Shown here piece by piece: positions 53,451-62,310 of a stretch of DNA of 64,000 nt. The notes below the pieces were generated by a model. The model did no database searches. It saw nothing but the letters and a program-made list of their open reading frames with translations, and was not told the DNA's origin. Source of the DNA: Polyangiaceae bacterium. Its GTDB lineage: Bacteria > Myxococcota_A > Polyangia > Polyangiales > Polyangiaceae. The translations under genes and the position numbers were made by a program. The stretch lies in NCBI GenBank assembly GCA_019637295.1, contig JAHBVX010000009.1, positions 62,001-126,000 on the forward strand. The letters are read 5' to 3'. How positions within the stretch are numbered: the stretch's first letter is position 1; each line of letters starts with the position of its first letter.

Positions 53451-54910
53451 CGACGGGCTGGACGGAGCTGGGACCGGTCGGGCTGGTGGTGTTCGAGGTG
53501 CTCCGGGCGGCGCTGCGGGTCCTGCTCGTGGTCCTGTGTCTGCACTTCCTTCGGGCGGCCTGGACGAGCTTTCGGGCGCGGGACCCCGCCGCGCCTGCTC
53601 CGCTCGCCAGCCTGCCGCGGGTCACGGTTCAGATCCCCGTGCGCAACGAGTACTACGTCGTGGAGCGAGTCGTGCGTGCGGCCTCGGCCCTCCGTTACCC
53701 CAGGGAGCTACTGCAGATCCAGGTGCTCGACGACTCCAGCGACGAGACCACCGCGCGCGCGAGCAGCCTGTGCGACGAGCTTCGAGAGCTCGGGGTCGAC
53801 ATCGAGTGCCTGCACCGAGACGACAACGTGGGCTACAAGGCCGGGGCGCTCAACGCGGCACTCCCGACGGCGACAGGCCAGTTCATAGCCATGTTCGACG
53901 CCGACTGCGTGCCTCCAGCGGACTTCCTCGAACGGACCTTGCCCTGGTTCGGCGACGCCACGGTGGCTTGCGTCCAGGTTCGCTGGTCCTTCTTGAATCG
54001 GGAGCACTCGGTCCTGACGCGCGTTCAGGCGCTGGTGCTCGACGGACTCTTCGCCGTCGATCAGTTCAGCCGAGCGGTGGCCGGGTTGCCCTTGCAGTTC
54101 AACGGAACCAACGGTGTCTGGCGCCGGTCCGCGGTGGACGAGATCGGCGGCTGGAACCCCCAGATCTTGGCCGAAGATGCCGACCTGTCCTTCCGCGCCT
54201 ACCTGCTGGGTCATCGGGTGCAACACGTGCGCGACTACGCGGTGCCCACCGAGATCCCGACGGACATGGCCGCGTTTCGGGCGCAGCAGCGACGCTGGGC
54301 GCTCGGCAGCGCCCAAATGCTCAGGGCGCTCTCCCTGCCCATCCTCCGCTCCAAGCTGCCGGCCCGGGCCAAGCTCATGATGTTCATGCACCTGGGTCGG
54401 CACGGTATCGATCCGCTGATCCTGTTGGCGTGCTTGTCGTCGCCGTTCACCACGCTCTTCGACATGCCGTTTTTGGTCGACTACTCGGTTGCGTCTAACC
54501 TGATGCTGATTGGGTTCGTGGGGCTGGCCACCACGGTGTTCTACGCGCGCGCTCTCGACCAGGTCCGCGCGCCCATGCGACACGTCGTGCTCGTGCCGCT
54601 GATCGTCCTGGTCGCCATCGGCCTATCCCTCGTCTACACCGTGGCGTTCGTACGGGGACTGTTGCAGCGCGGCGGTCCGTTCGTTCGCACGCCCAAGGCG
54701 GGGGACGAGCGTCCCGGAGCGGGTCCGAGGTACAGGGCCCCGATGGACGGGTTGGCGGTAGCGGAGTTGCTCATCGCCGCGGCCCACGCGGCGTTCGCGT
54801 GGCTGGCCGCTCAGGCCGGCTACGTCGCGTACGCGGCGTTCTTTGCGGTGGTATGCGCGTCCTTCTCGTGGGTTGGCCTGTCGTCGCTCTGGGCGCGATG
54901 GCGCGCTTGA
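53447..54910 (+). CDS. Processive GT2 glycosyltransferase (CslA/cellulose-synthase-like)
   Basis: 487 aa, GTG start overlapping the preceding stop (GTGA). One N-terminal helix, then a large GT-A domain: VQIPVRNEYYVVERVV, VLDDSSDETT, GYKAGALNAAL, the DxD motif in FDADCVPP, FNGTNGVWRRSAVDEIGGW, LAEDADLSFRAYLLGH and the QxxRW motif QQRRWALGSAQ that grips the growing chain. At least four membrane helices follow. This set marks processive enzymes such as glucomannan or cellulose synthases. It is followed by three strong hairpins, so it is probably the last gene of its operon. Confidence 0.92.
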   Translation: MTTGWTELGPVGLVVFEVLRAALRVLLVVLCLHFLRAAWTSFRARDPAAPAPLASLPRVTVQIPVRNEYYVVERVVRAASALRYPRELLQIQVLDDSSDETTARASSLCDELRELGVDIECLHRDDNVGYKAGALNAALPTATGQFIAMFDADCVPPADFLERTLPWFGDATVACVQVRWSFLNREHSVLTRVQALVLDGLFAVDQFSRAVAGLPLQFNGTNGVWRRSAVDEIGGWNPQILAEDADLSFRAYLLGHRVQHVRDYAVPTEIPTDMAAFRAQQRRWALGSAQMLRALSLPILRSKLPARAKLMMFMHLGRHGIDPLILLACLSSPFTTLFDMPFLVDYSVASNLMLIGFVGLATTVFYARALDQVRAPMRHVVLVPLIVLVAIGLSLVYTVAFVRGLLQRGGPFVRTPKAGDERPGAGPRYRAPMDGLAVAELLIAAAHAAFAWLAAQAGYVAYAAFFAVVCASFSWVGLSSLWARWRA

Positions 54911-54920
54911 TCGCGGGCTC

Positions 54921-54948
54921 AAGAGCTGTCGAAGATTCGACAGCTCTT
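54921..54948 (+). terminator. Strong hairpin after the GT2 operon, terminator-like
   Basis: AAGAGCTGTCGAA (54921-54933) and TTCGACAGCTCTT (54936-54948) are perfect reverse complements, 13 bp, with only two bases between. It begins 11 bp after the GT2 stop and is followed by TCATTCT rather than a long T-run, so termination may be partial or bidirectional. The half-sites share GACAGCTCTT with 16453-16462. Confidence 0.7.
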
Positions 54949-54960
54949 TCATTCTGTCGC

Positions 54961-55007
54961 CGGGGAGGCACGCGCCTCCCCGCCCCAACGAAGTGAATTC
55001 GTTGGGG
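54961..55007. terminator. Two further tandem hairpins in the same gap
   Basis: First hairpin 54961-54982: a 9-bp GC stem (CGGGGAGGC / GCCTCCCCG) with loop ACGC. Second hairpin 54983-55007: CCCCAACGAA / TTCGTTGGGG with loop GTGAA, ending at the start of the repeat copy 55003-55069. With 54921-54948 they form three adjacent hairpins in 87 bp between convergent genes, plausibly bidirectional termination. Confidence 0.6.
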
Positions 55008-55069
55008 CCCCACCCCACGCGGGCCGGCTTCGCCAGCATGAACTGGGTCAATTCTTGACAGACCTTCAG
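55003..55069. repeat. Copy 2 of the convergent-end repeat
   Basis: 31 bases 55003-55033 match 1513-1543 with two mismatches. 55045-55069 align with 1549-1573 and 16440-16464, after a short insertion. The right end (CTTCAG) contains the stop of the following minus-strand glycosyltransferase gene. See the copy at 1513-1573. Confidence 0.65.
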
Positions 55070-56058
55070 GGCAGCGCTGGACGCCAGGGTGCGCGCCACT
55101 TGCGCTCGAAACGTGCTCGGCTGACCTCGAACTGCGCGAAGTACACCTGCGGGTCGAGACGTCGGAAGGAGCCGCCCGCGCTGTGGTGTACGAACGCGCT
55201 CCGTGCCAACACGACACGTAGTCCGCGCGTCTTCAGTGCCCGGCACAAGTCGTCGTCGTCGAAGAAGCCTCGGCCATAGCCGAGGTCGAGACCTCCGACG
55301 CTCTCGAAGGCGGCCCGAGACACGAGCGCACAGAACAGCGACAGCTTCTCGACGTCTCGTTCCGGCTGGTCCTCGATGCGAGCGCACAGCTCCAGAAGCT
55401 CGGGAACGCTCCGGTAGCTCGCCTCGATGGTCGCGACGTCGCCGGTGTCGTTCGACACTGGCCCAACCAGTCCGACGCTCGAGCGGTCGTGAACGGCGCA
55501 CAGCCGAGTGAGCCATCCGGGTGTGACGACGGCGTCGCTGTTGAGGAGGACCACGAGCTCACCCTTGGACAGCCCAAAGGCTCGGTTGACCGTCGCCGGG
55601 AAGCCCAGATTCCGTGGGTTGCGATAGAGCCTCGCGTTCGGCAAGGAGGCCACGAGCTGCGCGAGTTCCGCCGCGCCGTTGGCGGGAGAAGCGTCGTCCA
55701 CGATCACCAGCTCGACGCACGGAGGGGTGTACGCGACGATTGAACGCGCGCAGCGGCGAACGAGCTCGACGCTACCGTACACCGGGAGCAGGATACTGAC
55801 GGCGCAGGGCAGGGGGCGGGCGAGCGAGTCGGTCTCTGCGAATACCGAATCGAGCGGCAACTCCGCACCGGCGCTCGGGCCCAGCCGCAGAGGAGCGGTC
55901 AGTCGCCGCGCGCGGCCGAGCCACGCCGGCGGGATGGCCGCGCGCGCGTCCGCGACGCCGGGTGTGGCCCCGAGGCGCTGCTGCAGCCACGCCAGTCCTC
56001 GCGCCCGCAGCCGCCGCGGCCAGGGCAGCGCCTCGAAGCCGGGCACGCGCTCAGGCAT
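55066..56058 (-). CDS. GT2 glycosyltransferase
   Basis: 330 aa. An N-terminal 85-residue Arg/Ala/Pro-rich extension precedes the GT-A domain: VSILLPVYGSVELVRRC, VIVDDASPANG, RNLGFPATVNRAFGLSKG, LLNSDAVVTPGWL, SLFCALVSRAAFESVGGLD, GFFDDDDLCRALKTRGL and FVHHSAGGSF. It resembles the single-domain rhamnosyl-type transferase at 32182. The GFFDDDDLC stretch is the base and metal region. Its ATG lies 8 bp inside the upstream dTDP-sugar reductase-like gene, so both are co-transcribed. Confidence 0.9.
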   Translation of the reverse strand: MPERVPGFEALPWPRRLRARGLAWLQQRLGATPGVADARAAIPPAWLGRARRLTAPLRLGPSAGAELPLDSVFAETDSLARPLPCAVSILLPVYGSVELVRRCARSIVAYTPPCVELVIVDDASPANGAAELAQLVASLPNARLYRNPRNLGFPATVNRAFGLSKGELVVLLNSDAVVTPGWLTRLCAVHDRSSVGLVGPVSNDTGDVATIEASYRSVPELLELCARIEDQPERDVEKLSLFCALVSRAAFESVGGLDLGYGRGFFDDDDLCRALKTRGLRVVLARSAFVHHSAGGSFRRLDPQVYFAQFEVSRARFERKWRAPWRPALP

Positions 56059-56794
56059 CGCTGCTCGTGCCGTGCCGGTGCGCGCGCCAGCGCGTCGTGT
56101 CGAGCGAGGTGTCCACGGGCAGCGGGTCGGGCCCGTCTACCTCCGCCAGGGTCATGGGCTCGACGTCAGCGCCGAGGGTGCGGGCGAACTCGAGGTAACT
56201 TCGGCGAGGTCCGCCCAGATGCAACAGGCCCGATAGCTCGCTCTTCGCGGCCAGCGCGAGCTGGTGAGCCGCCACCGCCACCGGCAGCTTCGAGGTGAAG
56301 CGATCCGAAAAGGCGCGTGGATAGGGCCAGGACTCGTTGAAGGAGAGTCGCACCACGAGCGCCCCCGGGCACCCGAGGGCGAGCGGCTCCGCCGCGGCCT
56401 TCGTCAGCGGATAGTAGCCGAGCGGGCAGGGCACATCCGTTTCGCGATAGAGCCCCCCCGGCTTGCTGCCGTCGAACACGAAATCGGTGGAGACGTGGAC
56501 CAAGCGCGCGCCTACCTCCTTCGCGGCCCGTGCCACCTGCCCGGCGCCGTACACGTTGACCCGACTCATGGCCAAGCGCTGCTCCGGAGAGTCTGCGCCG
56601 CGGGAGCGGATGCGGGCCGCGCAGTGTATGACCGTGTTCGGTTCGAACTCGCGCAGGCAGCCGACCACCGCGCGCTCGTCGGTGACGTCCAGGTCGGACG
56701 AGCTCGGCGTGAGCAGTTCGTCCTCGGCGAGCGGGCTCGCGAGCACGAGATGGCGGCCGAGCGCTCCGCTGGCGCCGGTGATCAGGATGCGCAC
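56051..56794 (-). CDS. dTDP-4-dehydrorhamnose reductase-like SDR (RmlD-type)
   Basis: 247 aa from the GTG at 56794. The binding motif TGASGALGRHL is followed by VIHCAARI, and the RmlD-like phrases VHVSTDFVFDGSKPGG and YYPLTKAAAE (catalytic Tyr/Lys). The usual length is about 290 residues, and here the C-terminal substrate-binding part is shorter, so the exact reaction is uncertain. It probably makes or reduces a deoxysugar for the downstream GT2, whose start it overlaps by 8 bp. It diverges from the ABC exporter genes across 111 bp, where both promoters must lie. Confidence 0.87.
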   Translation of the reverse strand: MRILITGASGALGRHLVLASPLAEDELLTPSSSDLDVTDERAVVGCLREFEPNTVIHCAARIRSRGADSPEQRLAMSRVNVYGAGQVARAAKEVGARLVHVSTDFVFDGSKPGGLYRETDVPCPLGYYPLTKAAAEPLALGCPGALVVRLSFNESWPYPRAFSDRFTSKLPVAVAAHQLALAAKSELSGLLHLGGPRRSYLEFARTLGADVEPMTLAEVDGPDPLPVDTSLDTTRWRAHRHGTSSDA

Positions 56795-56905
56795 GACCCA
56801 GCGATGGTAGCGAACCAGAACCCCAGCGCACAGAGGCAGGCGCGAAATGGCGCTCTTGGTGCGAAGTCCTTGGGTCGTGGCCGCAGCCCGCGCTAAGAGG
56901 ACTCC

Positions 56906-57778
56906 ATGACCTCGGCGCCGGTTGCCTTCCGGCATCGCACGGCGCGCGGCACCTTCCTCGGGGACGAGTCCGGAGAGCCACGCGCCCTCGGCCGCCTGCG
57001 CTATTTCTGGCACGAGCTCTCCGAGCACCGCCACGCCCTGTCCGTGTTCACCCTCAGCCGCTTTCGGGCGACCTATCGCGCGCAAGCACTCGGGCTGCTC
57101 TGGCCGGTCGCCAACCCCACGATCTTGATGATCGTGATGACCGTGTTCTTCGGCCTGGTGTTCCCTCCGGACGTGGCCGCGTACCCGGTGTTCCTGTTGC
57201 TCGGTCTCGTTCCGTGGCACTTCTTGTCCCACGCGTGGACCGACGGAACGAACTGCCTGTTGCACCACGCGCAGGTGATCAAACGAACGAGCGTGCCTGC
57301 CTACATCGTGGCGAGCGGGAGCGTGCTGTCCCACACGTTCAACTTGGGGTTCGCGTCGTTGTCGCTGTTGCCGCTCATCGCGCTCTACCCCAGCGCGTTC
57401 CGGGTGTCGCTCGCGATGCTGGCCTTGCCCTTGGTGCTTCTGCTGCTCGTCGCGTTGGGACTCGGCCTGACGCTGCTGACCGGCATCCTCAACGTCGTGT
57501 ATCGAGACGTGGGTTATCTGGTCAACTCTGCGCTCCTGGTGCTGTTCTGGGCGACGCCCATCATTTACCCGCTGACGAAGGTGCCCGAGGGCGCTCGAGC
57601 GTGGATGCTCCTCAACCCGATGGCGTCCATCATCCATTGTATCCGGGTGATCGTGATGGACGGTGCGCTGCCCCCATGGTCTGCGCTCGGGGCGGCGTTC
57701 GGCGTGAGCTGTGGCGTCCTGGGGCTAGGCGTCTTCGTGTACGCGCGCTTCTCGAGCGTCGTGAGCGATCATGTCTGA
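56906..57778 (+). CDS. Polysaccharide ABC exporter permease, Wzm/TagG-like
   Basis: 290 aa, ABC2-type membrane subunit with six helices after a 40-residue cytoplasmic N terminus. The conserved entry SRFRATYRAQALGLLWPVANP, then FPPDVAAYPVFLLLGLVPWHF, and later LLTGILNVVYRDVGYLVN and LVLFWATPIIYPL are typical of O-antigen and teichoic acid exporters. It pairs with the downstream ATPase, whose ATG overlaps by 8 bp, to flip a lipid-linked glycan across the inner membrane. Confidence 0.93.
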   Translation: MTSAPVAFRHRTARGTFLGDESGEPRALGRLRYFWHELSEHRHALSVFTLSRFRATYRAQALGLLWPVANPTILMIVMTVFFGLVFPPDVAAYPVFLLLGLVPWHFLSHAWTDGTNCLLHHAQVIKRTSVPAYIVASGSVLSHTFNLGFASLSLLPLIALYPSAFRVSLAMLALPLVLLLLVALGLGLTLLTGILNVVYRDVGYLVNSALLVLFWATPIIYPLTKVPEGARAWMLLNPMASIIHCIRVIVMDGALPPWSALGAAFGVSCGVLGLGVFVYARFSSVVSDHV

Positions 57779-58559
57779 ACCCGGCGCTCCGCTGGTTCGC
57801 TTCAGTGACGCGGGCAAGGCCTATCGCCGGCGTCATTTGAAGTCGTTCTTGCTGCACGACCTGTGGCCTGGCCGGAGCACCGAGACCGCCGCGACCGACG
57901 ACTACTGGGCCATTCGGCACGTGTCCTTCGACTTGGTCGGGGGCGACAGCGTCGCGCTCTTCGGGACCAACGGCAGCGGCAAGAGCACGACCCTGGCGCT
58001 CGCGGCCGGAGCTTCGCACCCGAGCGAAGGCCGAGTTTCGGTGCGCGGGCGAGTCGCGCCGGTGCTGGCTCTGGGCGTGGGCTTCGAGCCCGACATGACG
58101 GCGCCGGAGAACGCGTACATCAACGCCAGCCTGCTCGGCGTGGGCCGCGAGGAAGCCCAGCAGAGACTGGAGCAGATCCTGGCGTTCGCCGACCTGCGGG
58201 ACTTCGTCGACGTGCCGGTACGCAACTACTCCACGGGCATGGTCGCGCGCCTGGGCTTTGGTGTGGCGATGCACGTGGACGCCGACGTGTTGCTCATCGA
58301 CGAGGTGCTCTCCGTCGGGGACGGCGCGTTTCAGAAGAAGTGCATAGGGCGGCTGGAGAGCCTACGCGAACAGGGCAGGACGTTGCTGGTCGTCACACAC
58401 GAGCTCGAGATGGCCGAACGCCTGTGCACCCGCGCCCTGTGGCTCAAGTCGGGCGAGCTTCACGCGGACGGACCGCTCGCCGAAGTGTTGCCCGAGTATC
58501 GTCGGTTCCTCGCAAGCCTCGCTGAGGGCGCGCCGCGTGCCTCCTCGGCCAAGGAGTGA
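57771..58559 (+). CDS. Polysaccharide ABC exporter ATPase, Wzt/TagH-like
   Basis: 262 aa. Walker A FGTNGSGKST near 62, the Wzt-type phrase GVGFEPDMTAPENAYINASLLG, signature YSTGMVARLGFGVAM and Walker B LLIDEVLSVGD. There is no C-terminal carbohydrate-binding domain, unlike Wzt of the O9a type, so export does not depend on recognition of a terminal modification by this subunit. It ends 14 bp before a convergent RCC1 gene, with the palindrome 58558-58569 between them. Confidence 0.93.
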   Translation: MSEPGAPLVRFSDAGKAYRRRHLKSFLLHDLWPGRSTETAATDDYWAIRHVSFDLVGGDSVALFGTNGSGKSTTLALAAGASHPSEGRVSVRGRVAPVLALGVGFEPDMTAPENAYINASLLGVGREEAQQRLEQILAFADLRDFVDVPVRNYSTGMVARLGFGVAMHVDADVLLIDEVLSVGDGAFQKKCIGRLESLREQGRTLLVVTHELEMAERLCTRALWLKSGELHADGPLAEVLPEYRRFLASLAEGAPRASSAKE

Positions 58560-58569
58560 CAGCGCTGTC
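58558..58569. repeat. 12-bp palindrome GACAGCGCTGTC in convergent gap
   Basis: A perfect palindrome just after the exporter ATPase stop (58557-58559) and just before the stop of the RCC1 gene on the other strand. The GACAG...CTGTC half-sites resemble those in the gaps at 16440 and 54921, so convergent ends in this DNA seem to share a short GACAG-centred motif. It is too short alone to be a certain terminator. Confidence 0.45.
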
Positions 58570-58572
58570 GAG

Positions 58573-59871
58573 TCAGAGCTGCAGTTGAACGGGAGTCGGC
58601 TCCGCGTTGGACGGGAGCGCACCGGACTGTCCCGACGCGTTGTTGCCCCAGCACCAGATCGCGTCCGGGTCGCTGCCGCCCTGCGGCAGCGTCAGGGCGC
58701 AGGTGAAGCCCGTGCCAGTGGCGACGTCGAAGGCCACCACCGAAGCGGGTAGCGACACGGGCTGGGGAGTGGGGTTCGCCTCGAGCGTCCCGTCTCCGAG
58801 TTGGCCCTTGGCATTGCTGCCCCAGCAATGGGCGCTGCCGGTGACGATGGCGCAGGTGTGGTCGCTGCCCACGGCCACGCGGATGGGCGCGAGCCCGCCG
58901 CTGACCGCGACGGGTGACAGCTCCTGTCCGCCGACGCTGCCGTTGCCGAGTTGCCCAGAATCATTGCGACCCCAACAGCGCAGGCCTGCGCCCGTGTTGG
59001 TCTTGACGATCGCGCAGGTGTGGCTCGCGCGAGAAGCCAGCTGTGTGACGTCCATGGTCAACAGCACGTCCACTGGCGTCACGCTGTCTCCCGGCGTGCC
59101 GGTGCCCAGCTGACCGCTGGTGTTGTCACCCCAACAGCGGGCGGTACCCGCCGACGGTGCCACGCAGGTGTGCTTGCCCCCGGCTGCAACGCTGAACTGC
59201 TGCGTGAGGCCGGTGGCCGTTGGCGCGGCGACGGCGCTGGGACTCTGCGTGCTGGAGGACTGAAATCCGTTGTTCGAACCCCAACACGACACCTGTCGGG
59301 TCGGTCCCGCGGCGACGCAGGTGTGCGACCCCCCCGCGGCCGCGAGGGTGACGATGCCGGGCAGCGTGATGGACACGGGCGTGGCGGACGTCTCGAGCTT
59401 TCCGTCTCCGAGCTCTCCCTGGGCGCCCTGCCCCCAACACCAGTTTCCAGCATCGCCGAAGGCGCAGGTGTGGAAGTTCCCTGTCGCGATCACGCTGACC
59501 CCCGTCACCCCAGGCACCAGCGTCGGACGACTGGTCTGGGTGGTCGAGGTGGGGAGCCCGAGCTGTCCGAATTGATTGCCACCCCAGCAGAACACCCGCT
59601 TGCTCGCGTCGATCACGCAGGCGTGATTGCCGCCCGCCGCGATCCGCTGCAGCGGCGACTGGGGTGGGACAGGCGCTCCCGAATCGTATCCGCCCAAACC
59701 ACCGCTCGCTCCAGCTCCACCCGTGCCACCGCCGCCGCTGCTCCCTCCAGTGTCCGAGCCCGTCGTCAGCGAGTCCAGATCCCGCGAGAGCGTGCAGCTC
59801 CCGAGCGACGCGACGCAGGTTAGCCGGACGACCGCGCGCAGCGCGGCGTGAGGTTTTGCGATCCATCGCAT
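58573..59871 (-). CDS. RCC1-repeat lipoprotein
   Basis: 432 aa from the ATG at 59871; an upstream ATG at 59901 is possible. The lipobox SLGSC is followed by a Gly/Ser linker to about residue 60. Seven RCC1-type repeats then form a presumed beta-propeller. Each has Cys in the HTCA or HACV strand and CWG in the next (for example HTCAIVTGSAHCWGSNAKGQ), so each blade may hold a disulfide. RCC1-like lipoproteins of this kind are abundant in Myxococcota and presumed to be surface binding proteins. No enzymatic residues are seen. Confidence 0.9.
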   Translation of the reverse strand: MRWIAKPHAALRAVVRLTCVASLGSCTLSRDLDSLTTGSDTGGSSGGGGTGGAGASGGLGGYDSGAPVPPQSPLQRIAAGGNHACVIDASKRVFCWGGNQFGQLGLPTSTTQTSRPTLVPGVTGVSVIATGNFHTCAFGDAGNWCWGQGAQGELGDGKLETSATPVSITLPGIVTLAAAGGSHTCVAAGPTRQVSCWGSNNGFQSSSTQSPSAVAAPTATGLTQQFSVAAGGKHTCVAPSAGTARCWGDNTSGQLGTGTPGDSVTPVDVLLTMDVTQLASRASHTCAIVKTNTGAGLRCWGRNDSGQLGNGSVGGQELSPVAVSGGLAPIRVAVGSDHTCAIVTGSAHCWGSNAKGQLGDGTLEANPTPQPVSLPASVVAFDVATGTGFTCALTLPQGGSDPDAIWCWGNNASGQSGALPSNAEPTPVQLQL

Positions 59872-59957
59872 GAGGGCAACGACCACTCTACAGCAGAGCA
59901 CGCGCGCCTGTCGTGCGACAACGGCCCTTCAGCTCCCCCGCGGCGCCGGCGCGCGAC

Positions 59958-62069
59958 TCACTTGCACTCGAGCGCGGAAGCCCAGAGCTGGTAGCCCGCC
60001 TGCGCCTTGACCAAGTAGAAGGCGGTGGTCTCGCCGCCGCGGACGGCGATCACGCCCTGCCCCGCCTCGGCGTCAGCCGGGGAAACGGTGATGGGCTCAC
60101 CGAGAGGCGAGAGGTCCCTCGCCAGCGTCTGCGCGCGAACCAGGCGCTTGCCCGCCGGGCCCTCCGTCCACTGCAACAGCCAGCGCTGCCCCGGCAGTCC
60201 GGTCGCCGTGGGCGCGATGGCGTCGCCGCCCGGGCCGCCGGCAGGGATCGTGAAGGTCTCCGACGCCCGCGGCAGCTCACCGTGCTTGGCGCGCGCGATC
60301 CGCACCGACCACGGCGCGTCGTCCGAAGGGCGCGCGGCGAACGTGACGAGACCTTCGGTCTCGTGAGCTGCGACGTTCGGTGTGCCGACGCGCATCCCGC
60401 CAGCGGCAATCTGGGCGAGCTCGCTCTTCTTCGCGCCGTCCGAGGTGAGCCAGCCCACCTTGATCTCGGTGCCTTGCCGGAAGGTGATCAGGTGTCCGAC
60501 GCCGTCGACCGTGGCGACCCGGGTCTCGGTGAGCTTCTCCGTCGTGCCACCCTCCCACACCGTCTCGGGCGACTGCCCGCCGACCGTGCGCGCGTAGCCA
60601 TCCTTGCTCATGCCGAGCACGAATGGTGTGGCGTGATCCACGGTGCGGGGCATGCGCAGGCTGCCCGAGTCGGTGTCCACGGCGAAGGAGACCGAGCCTG
60701 AGCCCACCATCGGCACCACACCCACGATGGCGCGTGGCTCGTTGCGATCGAACGCGCGCTTGGCCTCGAGCGTCGTCGGGTTCACCGTCAAACCCACCGC
60801 AGCGGTCGCTGAAGCGGCGAAGCCGATCGCTATCTGCCCGTCCCCGAGGGAAGCGACCTGCGGCGGAACGTTCTGTGCGATCGAGTCCGCGAGCTGGCTG
60901 CCACCCTTGGAGAGCTTGCAGGAAGCGGTGCTCGCCGCGGGCTCCGCCGGACCTGTCGAGGTCGCGCTCGGCTGGGTCCCCGGGGCCTCCGTGGCGGCCT
61001 TGTCCCAGGGCTTGAAATACAGCAGGCCCGCCGCCAGCGTCCCGCCGCCGAGCAGCAGCACGGCGACCGCGCCTCCGATCAACAGACCGGCCGACGACTT
61101 CTTGGGCGGCACGTACGAGTCGTAGGCCGCTTGGGGGTGGACACTGGGGAAGGCGGCCACCGGCGGCGGCGGCAACGGCGCGGCGACGGGGGCTGGCGCC
61201 TGCAGCTCGGCATCCACCTCGGCGCTCCAGGATGGCAGCGCGTCGTCCCGAAGCGGGGAGGCCTGCACACGAGTGGGCGCTTCGTTCTCGGGATCCGACA
61301 CCGGGACGATGGCGTCGCGCAGGATGGTGGCTCCGTCCCGATCCGACTCGGGCATGAGCACGATCGGGTTGTCGTCCTGCGTCGGTAGCTCGTCCACGAT
61401 CACCGGCGCGGGCCGGGGAGGCAGCGCTGCCTCGAGATCGGACAGCGTGGCCTTTTTTGGCTCGGGCGCCGGCGCAGGCATGGGCGCGGCCTGGACGGCC
61501 GGTGCAGTGACGGGGGCGGCCACCTCTACCCAGCTCGCGGCTGGAGGCGCGTTCGCCTCCGCCGGCTTGCCGGGGCTCTTGGGCTGCAGCATGGGCGCTG
61601 CCTTGGTGCGCGCTGCCGCCGGGCGCGGTGGGGCCGCGCTCTTCGGCGCCGTCCGCATCGATGGCGGGGGCGGCGCGGCGACGGGTGGCTCCACCGGCTC
61701 GAGATCCGTCACCGAGAGCTCCGCCTCTTCTAGGAGCTGTGTGCGCGGTTTGTCGTTCTCGGGGGTGGAGGCGACGGGGATGATGGGGTCGAGGCTCATG
61801 CCATTGCTCTTCGGAACGGGAGGAGGGTTGGTGGAGTCGGGATCCAGTTTCGGCACCCGCGGCGACAGGCGCGCGGCGGGCGCTATGGCGCGGCTGAGCT
61901 CGCTGACCTCTGCGGCACGCAGCCACTCGCCCCATCCCTGGCGCCACACGAGGGCCTGGGGAGCGATGTCACCGCTGCGTAGGCCAGCTTCGAGCTCGGC
62001 CCGGTCCACCGTCTTGAGCGCCCCTTGCGGCGACGCCCAGAACCAGAACTCCGCGTTGTCGTCAGCCAC
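59958..62069 (-). CDS. GYF_2 (DUF4339) domain membrane protein
   Basis: 703 aa from the GTG at 62069, which has GAGGA at the right distance; the open frame upstream is a shadow. A GYF_2 domain covers about residues 6-55 (EFWFWASPQGALK, then ALVWRQGWGEWLRAAEVSEL). A Pro/Ala-rich region of about 270 residues follows, then one transmembrane helix near 330-350 (AGLLIGGAVAVLLLGGGTLAAGLLYF). The periplasmic part, from about 380, is a beta-propeller-like domain ending in ECK. The domain order suggests a cytoplasmic adaptor linked to an outside sensor, but function is unknown. It diverges from the AIM24 genes. Confidence 0.85.
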   Translation of the reverse strand: MADDNAEFWFWASPQGALKTVDRAELEAGLRSGDIAPQALVWRQGWGEWLRAAEVSELSRAIAPAARLSPRVPKLDPDSTNPPPVPKSNGMSLDPIIPVASTPENDKPRTQLLEEAELSVTDLEPVEPPVAAPPPPSMRTAPKSAAPPRPAAARTKAAPMLQPKSPGKPAEANAPPAASWVEVAAPVTAPAVQAAPMPAPAPEPKKATLSDLEAALPPRPAPVIVDELPTQDDNPIVLMPESDRDGATILRDAIVPVSDPENEAPTRVQASPLRDDALPSWSAEVDAELQAPAPVAAPLPPPPVAAFPSVHPQAAYDSYVPPKKSSAGLLIGGAVAVLLLGGGTLAAGLLYFKPWDKAATEAPGTQPSATSTGPAEPAASTASCKLSKGGSQLADSIAQNVPPQVASLGDGQIAIGFAASATAAVGLTVNPTTLEAKRAFDRNEPRAIVGVVPMVGSGSVSFAVDTDSGSLRMPRTVDHATPFVLGMSKDGYARTVGGQSPETVWEGGTTEKLTETRVATVDGVGHLITFRQGTEIKVGWLTSDGAKKSELAQIAAGGMRVGTPNVAAHETEGLVTFAARPSDDAPWSVRIARAKHGELPRASETFTIPAGGPGGDAIAPTATGLPGQRWLLQWTEGPAGKRLVRAQTLARDLSPLGEPITVSPADAEAGQGVIAVRGGETTAFYLVKAQAGYQLWASALECK

Positions 62070-62310
62070 GAAGATTTCCTCGGAATGATTGGGCGCCGGC
62101 CCTCTACCACCGTTTTCTCGCGTGCGCGACGCGCCGCCGTGGAAATCCGAGTGACTGGCAAAAGGGCTCGACTGCAGCATGGCTCCGCCTCCGGCCCCTC
62201 CTACGCCCCGGTCGGTGCGCTCCTTCCCTACACCTACCGACCCCGGCCAGCGGGCCGATCGGGGCGGATTGTCAGGCAGCGGGCCCGCGACTATCCACCT
62301 CGCCGAGGCC

